From positions 1-10,546 of the forward strand of contig CAUYUA010000009.1 in the NCBI GenBank assembly GCA_963575675.1: a stretch of 10,546 nt of DNA, given 5' to 3'. Positions 3,487-9,437 of the stretch are shown piece after piece (within the stretch, counting starts at the first letter, position 1; each line of letters opens with the position of its first letter). The position numbers and the translations under genes are program-made. The notes beneath the pieces were generated by a model. The model saw only the letters and a list, made by a program, of their open reading frames with translations. It did not search any database and had not been told where the DNA came from. Source of the DNA: CAUYUA01 sp963575675 (GTDB lineage Bacteria; Pseudomonadota; Alphaproteobacteria; Azospirillales; Azospirillaceae).

Positions 3487-6360
3487 ATGCGCTTTACGAT
3501 AAAAGCCAGATTGATCCTTGCGTTTGCGGTGATTCTGGTTCTCACGGCGTTTTGCGCTTATCTGGGCGTGAACAGCCTGGGAGAGGTCAATCGGGAATTC
3601 GAGGAGACGATAGAAGGGCCCGTTGAGCGTGGACAATGGGTTTGGGAAGGTCGTCATGCGCTGATTATGTTGTCGCGTTACGAAAAGAACTTGGTTCTGG
3701 AAAACGACGATGCGAAAATGCGCGGTTGGGTGGCGATAATCGAAAAAGAGCGCGAAAGATTTCAAGGCGCCATGAGTAAGTGGCGTGTTGTCGCCAGTGT
3801 GGAGGGGCGCAAGAAACTGGAGGCCATTGAGGCGTTGTTCGAAGAGTTTGTGAAGTCTCAGAACCGTCTGATTGAGATTGCCCTGAAAAACGACGAGGTC
3901 AAGGGAAACAATCTGACGATGGGGACGGCTTCCGACGCCTTTGAAACCCTGATGCAGGCGGTGAAGGCCGTTTCCGTTCCTGTTGTCTCCATTACCGGCG
4001 TTTCTGGCGCCGGCGTTCCCGGCTCTGATCCGACCGGCGCGGTGACGTCGACGCAGGGAGGCGCGGCTCCGATTTCTCTTCTGACGGCCCAATTGAGCGA
4101 GACCTTGCTGCGGTTGTGGCGCAATGAGGCGTTGGTTTTAATGGCCTCCGATCGTGAGCGTGTTCGCCGTTACCAGCAACAGCTCGATTCCCAGTTCCAG
4201 ACGATTCAGAATCTTTTTGCAACGCTGCGGGAGCGGACGGCGGGCGGCTTGCGCGCCGAAGTTGAGCGCGCGGTTGCCGCTTGGGATGTTTACGCTGTTT
4301 TGCATCGAGAGGTTAAGGATCACGGCGTCAACAACAGCTTGGGTGAGGCGGTCGAACTGTCCGGGGGCAAAAATCGCGACCTGATCAATAAGATGGAGGC
4401 GATTTTTAAAGAGACCCTTGAGCTTAATCAGAAAAATATGAATGCTTCGGTCGGTGAAGTGAGAGACGCCTATTCTTTCTCGCGGCGGCTTCTGTTGGGA
4501 ATGATGTTGACGGCCTTGGTGTTCGGCGTCGGCGTGGCGACGTGGATCTCTATGATGATTTCGCGCGGCTTGGCGCAGGCGGGTGGAATGGCGCAAGCCG
4601 TGGCGTTGGGGGATCTCGGTCAAACCATCGTCTATCACGGGCACAATGAAATCGGCGATTTGATCGAAGGATTGAACCGCATGGTTGCGGCGCTTCGCGG
4701 CGTGGTCGGCGTGGCGGAGGAGATTTCAAAAGGCAATCTCTCCGTGCAGCCCAAGCGTTTGTCGGACAAAGACGCTTTGGGAATCGCCCTGGAAGGCATG
4801 GTCGGCAACCTGCGGTCGGCGGTCGCCGTGGCGGAGGAGATTTCAAAAGGCGATCTTTCGGTGCAGCCCAAGCGTTTGTCGGACAAAGACGCTCTGGGAA
4901 TCGCTTTGGAAGGCATGGTCGGCAACCTGCGGTCGGCGGTCGGCGTGGCGGAGGAGATTTCAAAAGGCAATCTCTCGGTGCAAGCCAAGCGTCTGTCGGA
5001 CAAGGACGCTCTGGGGACGGCTTTGGAGTCCATGGTCGGCAACCTGCGGTCGGCGGTCGGCGTGGCGGAAGAGATTTCCAAGGGCAACCTCTCGGTGCAA
5101 GTCAAACGCTTGTCGGACAAGGACGCTCTGGGGACGGCTTTGGAGTCCATGGTCGGCAATCTGCGGTCGGCGGCCGCAGTGGCGGAGGAAATCTCCAAAG
5201 GCAATCTGATGGTTGAAGTCAAACGCCTATCGGATAAAGACGCTCTGGGGACGGCTTTGGAGGTCATGGTCGGCAATCTGCGGGCGTCGGCGTCGGTGGC
5301 CGAAGAGATTTCAAAGGGAAACCTCACAGTTCACGCCAAGCGCTTGTCGGACAAAGATTTGTTGGGAGTTGCCCTGGAGAACATGGTCGAGCGGTTGCGC
5401 GGCGTGGTGGCTGATGTGGTTTCGGCGGCGGAGAGCGTCGCCGCCGGCAGCGAACAGCTGAGCGCCAGCGCCGAGACCTTGTCTCAGGGCGTCTCAAAGC
5501 AAGCGGCGTCGTCGGAGCAAGCCTCGTCATCGATGGAGGAAATGGCGGCGAATATCCGCCAAAACGCCGACAACGCCTCGGAAACAGAAACGATCGCTCG
5601 GCAGTCGGCGGTTGACGCCGCCCGCAGCGGGGAGGCGGTGGTCAAGGCGGTCAACGCGATGAAGATCATTGCCGAGAAAATCTCGATCGTTCAGGAAATC
5701 GCTCGGCAGACGGATTTGTTGGCGTTGAACGCTGCTATTGAGGCCGCGCGCGCCGGAGAGCACGGCAAAGGTTTTGCCGTGGTGGCGAGTGAGGTCCGGA
5801 AATTATCTGAGCGTAGTCAGACGGCGGCCACCGAGATCAGCGCGTTGTCGGCGCAGACGGTTGCGATGTCGGCGGAAGCCGGGCAGATGCTGACCAAATT
5901 GGTGCCGGACATCGAGCGCACCGCTTCTTTGGTGAGCGAGATCAGCGCCGCATCGCGTGAGCAAAACACCGGAGCGGATCAAATTAATGTTGCAATTCAG
6001 CAATTGGACCAAGTGACTCAGCAAAACGCCAGCGCCGCCGAGGAAATGTCCGCCACGTCTGAAGAACTATCGTCTCAAGCGCAGCAGTTGCAATCTTCGA
6101 TTTCGTTCTTCTCGTTGGATCAGCTTGGCGGGGGCGGAGCGATTCCTTCTTCGGCGCAGCACCATAAAGGGCGTGCGAAACAAGGAGGGGGGCAAGCGTT
6201 GTCTCCGGGGCATGTGGGGGCGGTCGTTGTTTCTCGACATGCGGCGTCTGGCGTTGCGCCGGGCGGAGGCAAAGGTTTTATGTTGAAGCTTAACGACGCT
6301 CGTTCGCAAAACATGCGCTCATTGGCGGATTCCGATGACGCGGCTTTTGAGCGTTATTGA
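3487..6360 (+). CDS. Methyl-accepting chemotaxis protein with tandem helical-bundle sensor and poly-HAMP array
   Basis: Product of 957 residues, well above the 550-700 usual for such receptors. Order: membrane helix at 7-29; a 4HB_MCP-like helical region at about 30-163; a Gly/Ser/Thr/Pro-rich linker at 164-196; a second helical region at about 197-333; membrane helix at 335-357; a HAMP domain at 358-408 with the usual NEIGDL motif. Six 39-residue HAMP-like repeats follow (409-642, core VAEEISKGNLSVQxKRLSDK). The cytoplasmic signalling domain covers about 643-875, with the conserved hairpin tip around 737-767 (ARQTDLLALNAAIEAARAGE, then HGKGFAVVA). Glu/Gln/Ala/Ser-rich stretches on both arms (about 672-690 and 846-866) are likely methylation sites. 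A Gly/Ser/His-rich tail (880-930) ends in FERY without a CheR-docking pentapeptide. ATG 3487 follows AGAGGAC at workable spacing. The ligand is unknown. CheW and CheR are encoded next. Confidence 0.95.
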   Translation: MRFTIKARLILAFAVILVLTAFCAYLGVNSLGEVNREFEETIEGPVERGQWVWEGRHALIMLSRYEKNLVLENDDAKMRGWVAIIEKERERFQGAMSKWRVVASVEGRKKLEAIEALFEEFVKSQNRLIEIALKNDEVKGNNLTMGTASDAFETLMQAVKAVSVPVVSITGVSGAGVPGSDPTGAVTSTQGGAAPISLLTAQLSETLLRLWRNEALVLMASDRERVRRYQQQLDSQFQTIQNLFATLRERTAGGLRAEVERAVAAWDVYAVLHREVKDHGVNNSLGEAVELSGGKNRDLINKMEAIFKETLELNQKNMNASVGEVRDAYSFSRRLLLGMMLTALVFGVGVATWISMMISRGLAQAGGMAQAVALGDLGQTIVYHGHNEIGDLIEGLNRMVAALRGVVGVAEEISKGNLSVQPKRLSDKDALGIALEGMVGNLRSAVAVAEEISKGDLSVQPKRLSDKDALGIALEGMVGNLRSAVGVAEEISKGNLSVQAKRLSDKDALGTALESMVGNLRSAVGVAEEISKGNLSVQVKRLSDKDALGTALESMVGNLRSAAAVAEEISKGNLMVEVKRLSDKDALGTALEVMVGNLRASASVAEEISKGNLTVHAKRLSDKDLLGVALENMVERLRGVVADVVSAAESVAAGSEQLSASAETLSQGVSKQAASSEQASSSMEEMAANIRQNADNASETETIARQSAVDAARSGEAVVKAVNAMKIIAEKISIVQEIARQTDLLALNAAIEAARAGEHGKGFAVVASEVRKLSERSQTAATEISALSAQTVAMSAEAGQMLTKLVPDIERTASLVSEISAASREQNTGADQINVAIQQLDQVTQQNASAAEEMSATSEELSSQAQQLQSSISFFSLDQLGGGGAIPSSAQHHKGRAKQGGGQALSPGHVGAVVVSRHAASGVAPGGGKGFMLKLNDARSQNMRSLADSDDAAFERY
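4711..5412 (+). repeat. Six tandem 117-bp repeats encoding HAMP-like units
   Basis: Units begin at 4711, 4828, 4945, 5062, 5179 and 5296, each exactly 117 bp (39 codons), starting at the GTG of VAEEIS. Units 1 and 2 differ at only about 8 of 117 bases by eye, and units 3 and 4 share an uninterrupted identical run of more than 40 bases. Units 5 and 6 are more diverged, with unit 6 reading DLLGVALENMVERLR. The pairing of most similar neighbours (1 with 2, 3 with 4) suggests stepwise recent duplication. There are no spacers, so this is not a CRISPR array. Confidence 0.96.
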
Positions 6361-6367
6361 CGACGTC

Positions 6368-6386
6368 AAATGAAATGTATTCATTT
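6368..6386. repeat. Small AT-rich hairpin just after the receptor gene
   Basis: AAATGAA (6368-6374), loop ATGTA, TTCATTT (6380-6386): a perfect seven-base-pair inverted repeat beginning seven bases after the receptor stop codon. It is not GC-rich and lacks a T run, so it is not a classical terminator. It could protect the 3' end of the messenger. Confidence 0.4.
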
Positions 6387-6398
6387 AACGGGAAATTG

Positions 6399-6575
6399 AA
6401 CGGGTCCAGGGACTGTGTTCCTGGTCGCTCGGGATCATAAGGGGGCGCGAAAGTCCCCCTTATTCGCCCAACGGGTGAGCGTCCCGCAGTTTGCCCGCGT
6501 TTTGTCTTGCGGCGTAAGGAGGGGGCTTCCTCCTTATAATCCCGAGCGATCAGGAACACAGTCCCTGGGCCCGTT
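6399..6575. repeat. 177-bp palindromic intergenic element with nested hairpins
   Basis: The two ends form a near-perfect inverted repeat of 37 bp: 6399-6435 and 6539-6575 match in reverse complement with only two mismatches in the core. The match continues inward for about ten bases (to 6445 and 6529) with two more. Each arm also folds on itself: CCAGGGA (6406-6412) pairs with TTCCTGG (6418-6424), allowing one G-T. Inside lie two further hairpins, ATAAGGGGG / CCCCCTTAT (6437-6463) and TAAGGAGG / CCTCCTTA (6515-6536). No ORF or transposase is present and I see no target-site duplication. A related arm occurs at 10513-10546, so this is a dispersed element, perhaps a MITE or a REP/BIME-like repeat. 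Confidence 0.88.
6437..6465 (+). terminator. Candidate terminator hairpin within the palindromic element
   Basis: A perfect nine-base-pair stem, ATAAGGGGG with CCCCCTTAT and a nine-base loop, is followed by only a short T-rich end (TTATT, partly in the stem). It would be transcribed about 80 bases after the receptor stop codon and could end or slow that transcript. The stem is strong but the T tract is poor, so function is uncertain. Confidence 0.4.
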
Positions 6576-6605
6576 TAGTTTGTTGTTTTAATACAAGAGG
6601 ACGTT

Positions 6606-7259
6606 ATGTCGCAAACCGCATCCTCGCAGGCGCCCGCCACGCAGGCTCCGTCGTCGTCGTTGCCTCCATCGGGAGCAAGTTCTTCGTCGTCTGCTTTGGC
6701 GCCCGCCGGAACGTCGGGTTTGTCTTCGCGGACGGCGGGATTGTCCTCGCGCAGTTCGATTCGTCGGCAACATAATCGGCGAACGCAGCCTCTGGAAGAG
6801 GCGGCGCAATACTTGACTTGTGGCGTGGGGGAAGAAGTCTTCGCTCTTGACGTGGTTCAGGTGCGGGAAGTGTTGGACTTATGTCCGTTCAGTCGCGTGC
6901 CCAATATGCCGCGTTATGTAAGAGGCATGATCGATGTGCGAGGGCAGGCGGTTCCGGTGATCGATTTGCGCGTCAAGTTCGGCATGTCTCCGGCTGAGCC
7001 CACGGACAGCACGCGGATTATGGTTCTGGAGGCGGTCGTCGAAGGGCGCTCTTTGGTGATCGGCGCTTTGACGGATCGGGTGTTTGAAGTGACGGCTTTG
7101 GACATCGCCGACGTCGAGCCGCCGCCTGAAATCGGGATACAGTGGCGTTCCGAAATCATTCGCGGCATTGGACGACGGCATGGTCGATTCGTGATCGTGT
7201 TGAATTTGAATCGTGTTTTTTCGATGACGGATTTGACCTCCACCGGCGTGGCCGTATGA
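6606..7259 (+). CDS. cheW: Chemotaxis coupling protein CheW with Ser/Ala-rich N-terminal extension
   Basis: Product of 217 residues, about 50 longer than a typical CheW. CheW bridges receptor signalling tips and the histidine kinase CheA in the cytoplasmic array. The CheW domain spans about 66-210: QYLTCGVGEEVFALDVVQVREVL, then the conserved RVPNMPRYVRGMIDVRGQAV and PVIDLRVKFG. It continues with RIMVLEAVVEGRSLVIGALTDRVFEV and the closing RSEIIRGIGRRHGRFVIVLNLNRVF. Residues 1-60 are low complexity (Ser, Ala, Pro, then Arg), probably disordered. ATG 6606 follows AAGAGGACGTT, a good ribosome binding site. It lies between a receptor and cheR on the same strand but 245 bases after the receptor, separated by the palindromic element, so it may have its own promoter; a TATAAT lies at 6535-6540. 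Confidence 0.95.
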   Translation: MSQTASSQAPATQAPSSSLPPSGASSSSSALAPAGTSGLSSRTAGLSSRSSIRRQHNRRTQPLEEAAQYLTCGVGEEVFALDVVQVREVLDLCPFSRVPNMPRYVRGMIDVRGQAVPVIDLRVKFGMSPAEPTDSTRIMVLEAVVEGRSLVIGALTDRVFEVTALDIADVEPPPEIGIQWRSEIIRGIGRRHGRFVIVLNLNRVFSMTDLTSTGVAV

Positions 7260-7294
7260 CGTTTTGCGTTGCGTGAGAGGAAGCAGGCCCCATT

Positions 7295-7336
7295 GTTGAT
7301 GGGCTCGCTGTCTTGGTTGATGGGCTCGCTGTCTTG
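7295..7336. repeat. Exact 21-bp tandem duplication (two copies) before cheR
   Basis: The 21-base unit that starts GTTGATGGGC and ends TGTCTTG is present at 7295-7315 and again directly after at 7316-7336, with no difference. It lies 45 bases before the chosen cheR start, in the 122-base gap after cheW. Confidence 0.95.
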
Positions 7337-7381
7337 AGAGCTGATTTTCTTTTTTCGACGCCCTTAATGTGGAGTGATCTG

Positions 7382-8233
7382 ATGTTTGACGCCGGGGAAG
7401 AGGCGCCGCGCCTAAGCGAACGCGCGTTTCGGCGTTTGGCGGAATTGGTGGAAAAACAGGTTGGAATTCGCATGCCTCCAGGCAAGCGGGTGATGTTGGA
7501 AGGGCGTTTGCGCCGTCGTTTGCGCGAGCGCGGCATGACGGGCTTTAACGAATATTGTGACTTTTTGTTTCAGAAGGGCGGCTTGGAAGAAGAGTTGGGC
7601 GACCTGATCGATGTGGTCACCACCAATAAGACCGAGTTTTTTCGAGAGCCGAAACATTTCGAATATCTGATCTCAGAGGTTCTTCCGGATCTGACGCGAC
7701 GGGGATTTGGCGTGGAGCGGCCGTTGCGGGTCTGGAGCGCCGGGTGTTCTGTGGGGGCGGAAGCCTATACGCTGGCGATGGTTCTATCGGAATGGGGGCG
7801 AAATCAGCCGGAGTTTTCAGTGGAAATCTTGGGCACGGATGTGTGCTCGACGGTGCTGAAGACGGCGACGAAAGCGATGTATTCAGAGGAAATGGCCGAG
7901 CCGATTCCATTAGAGATGCGTCGTCGTTATCTTTTGCGGAGTCGCGATCGTGCGGCGCGATTGATACGCATGGCGCCGGAGGTGAGGGGATTGGCGTGTT
8001 TTAGTCGGTTGAATTTCATGGATGCTGACTATCGCCTGCCTACCCTGCAAGACGTAGTGTTTTGTCGCAATGTGATTATATATTTTGATAACGCGGTGCG
8101 CTTGGCGGTTTTGGGGCGGATTTGTCGCTGTATGATTCCGGGTGGATTTCTTTTTATGGGGCATTCGGAAACCATTGATGGGCTTCATTTGCCTCTGCGT
8201 AAGGTTTCTTCGACAGTCTATGTTCGGACGTGA
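7382..8233 (+). CDS. cheR: Chemoreceptor glutamate methyltransferase CheR
   Basis: Product of 283 residues, a normal length for CheR, which uses S-adenosylmethionine to methylate glutamates on receptor signalling helices during adaptation. Residues 10-80 form the helical N-terminal domain. TTNKTEFFREPKHFEYL (80-96) is the conserved linker to the catalytic domain. RVWSAGCSVGAEAYTLAMVL (116-135) is the cofactor-binding loop; the common 'GEEPYS' is here GAEAYT. ILGTDVCSTVLKTA (149-162), NFMDADYRLP, VVFCRNVIIYFD (225-236) and PGGFLFMGHSETI (253-265) follow in order. ATG 7382 is chosen because GGAG lies seven bases upstream and the family starts here. The frame extends further to ATG 7367 and TTG 7313, the latter inside the tandem repeat, without binding sites. 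The gene follows cheW and probably shares its transcript. The upstream receptor lacks a CheR-binding C-terminal pentapeptide. Confidence 0.94.
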   Translation: MFDAGEEAPRLSERAFRRLAELVEKQVGIRMPPGKRVMLEGRLRRRLRERGMTGFNEYCDFLFQKGGLEEELGDLIDVVTTNKTEFFREPKHFEYLISEVLPDLTRRGFGVERPLRVWSAGCSVGAEAYTLAMVLSEWGRNQPEFSVEILGTDVCSTVLKTATKAMYSEEMAEPIPLEMRRRYLLRSRDRAARLIRMAPEVRGLACFSRLNFMDADYRLPTLQDVVFCRNVIIYFDNAVRLAVLGRICRCMIPGGFLFMGHSETIDGLHLPLRKVSSTVYVRT

Positions 8234-8462
8234 TTTAATAAGCGAGTCTAGGAGCCGCATTTTCATATCTTTTTAATCCTTACCCGGAGAAATGCGCGTC
8301 ATTTGAGGGCGTCTGTTTTTTGGTGAATTTCCCATCCGTTGCTTTTATCATGTTTACGAAATAATGGTCTGCTCAATGATTGTCATATCAAATTAAGCGG
8401 GTGGATTCAGGTCGACCCGGGTTCAAGTAGACTTCGGACTAAGACTGGTGAGATGAATTCCC
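8234..8462. other. Intergenic region between cheR and the hydrolase
   Basis: An AT-richer stretch of 229 bases without a supported gene. I see no clear terminator and no confident promoter. The 12-mer ATGCGCGTCATT at 8292-8303 recurs just after the glycosyltransferase gene at 10469-10480, which may be chance. Confidence 0.4.
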
Positions 8463-9338
8463 ATGATTGGACGAATTGCCGCAATATTGTTGTCGTTGGT
8501 GGCGTTCTGGACGTCTGTTGCGTCGGCGGAACCCGGAGCGGAGGCTTTTGCCGGTCCCGAAGGCGCGAAGGTTTATTATGTCGAGGCGGGCGTCGGTTCA
8601 AAGGCGATTGTTCTGATCCATGGTTGGAGTTGCGACAGGACGGTGTGGAAAGCTCAAATTCCGGTTTTGGAGAGACAGTATCGGGTTTTAGCGCTCGATA
8701 TGCCGGGATTCGGGCGTTCGGATAAACCGGATGTGTTGTATGATATTCCGACTTTGGCGCGTGGCGTCGTTGCCGTCGTCAAGAAAGCCAGAGCGGAGAA
8801 GGTTGTGTTGGTCGGGCATTCAATGGCGTTCGCTGTCGCCTTGACCGCCGCCGCCGAGCTGGGCGATATCGTTGCCGGTGTGGTTTCGGTGGATGGCGGC
8901 GTGTTTCCGTCTGTTCCGGACGAGGTTGTTCTGAAACGGTTCTCCGATATGGCTGCTGGCGTTCGTGGGGCGGATCACGACGCTGTAATCATTAAAATGT
9001 TAATGTCTTTCAGCGACAAATTGCCTCCCGGCATGCGGAGGAAGCTGTTTGCGCGCATGTTGACGGCAGACCCCAAGGTTGCAGCCGGCGCCATGGAGAA
9101 TTTTCCGCTTGCTCCGATATGGCGGTCTACGTCGGAGAAGTCTTCTCTGCCGATTCTCGGGCTCTATGCGGTTCACACCGCCGAGCAAATTCATGCTAAA
9201 GATTGGTTCGATCGTCGTTTTGAAAAAGCGACTCTCCATGTTTGGGATGATATCGATCATTGGCCGCATCTGACGCACTCGAAGAGAGTCAACCAAGAGG
9301 TGTTGTCGTTCGCCGCCGCAACGCTTGGCGGGAAGTGA
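8463..9338 (+). CDS. Exported alpha/beta-hydrolase fold protein
   Basis: Product of 291 residues. Residues 1-22 (MIGRIAAILLSLVAFWTSVASA) form a signal peptide, with likely cleavage after ASA, so the enzyme should act in the periplasm or outside. The fold is shown by VLIHGWSCDRTVW (50-62; His53-Gly54 in the oxyanion loop), RVLALDMPGFGRSDKP (74-89), the nucleophile turn VVLVGHSMAFAVAL (114-127; Ser120) and a C-terminal DIDHWPHLTH with probable catalytic His266. The nucleophile elbow is GHSMA, not the usual G-x-S-x-G. The acid residue is unclear: the strand ILGLYAVH lacks the expected Asp, and Asp144 after the preceding strand is a candidate. The substrate cannot be told. ATG 8463 is preceded only by GGTGAG at wide spacing. 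The start is supported mainly by the signal peptide. A glycosyltransferase gene follows on the same strand. Confidence 0.85.
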   Translation: MIGRIAAILLSLVAFWTSVASAEPGAEAFAGPEGAKVYYVEAGVGSKAIVLIHGWSCDRTVWKAQIPVLERQYRVLALDMPGFGRSDKPDVLYDIPTLARGVVAVVKKARAEKVVLVGHSMAFAVALTAAAELGDIVAGVVSVDGGVFPSVPDEVVLKRFSDMAAGVRGADHDAVIIKMLMSFSDKLPPGMRRKLFARMLTADPKVAAGAMENFPLAPIWRSTSEKSSLPILGLYAVHTAEQIHAKDWFDRRFEKATLHVWDDIDHWPHLTHSKRVNQEVLSFAAATLGGK

Positions 9339-9437
9339 CGCCTTCTTAGATGGTTGAATCTCTATAAGAAGAGAAGTCTTTTGTGGTGGATTGGTCGATC
9401 GTCCGTCACATCCAAAATTAGGCAAATCGGACGCTTC

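Noticed and set aside
4635..5327. Long minus-strand ORF (230 codons) with regular repeats across the receptor array
   Set aside because: It is the antisense reading of the 117-bp HAMP repeats; periodic open frames are expected there, and the + strand frame has clear homology.
4711..5412. Possible CRISPR array because of regular repeats
   Set aside because: The units are contiguous with no unique spacers, are 117 bp long and preserve a reading frame inside a receptor gene.
6399..6575. An insertion sequence with a transposase
   Set aside because: Only 177 bp with no ORF and no visible target-site duplication; kept as a palindromic repeat element instead.
7313..7381. Longer CheR start at TTG 7313 or ATG 7367
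   Set aside because: Neither has a ribosome binding site, the TTG lies inside the 21-bp tandem repeat, and the family normally begins near ATG 7382, which has GGAG at good spacing.
8339..8725. 128-codon + strand ORF overlapping the hydrolase start
   Set aside because: Cys/Gly/Arg-rich product without a domain; it overlaps the signal peptide and fold motifs of the hydrolase in another frame.
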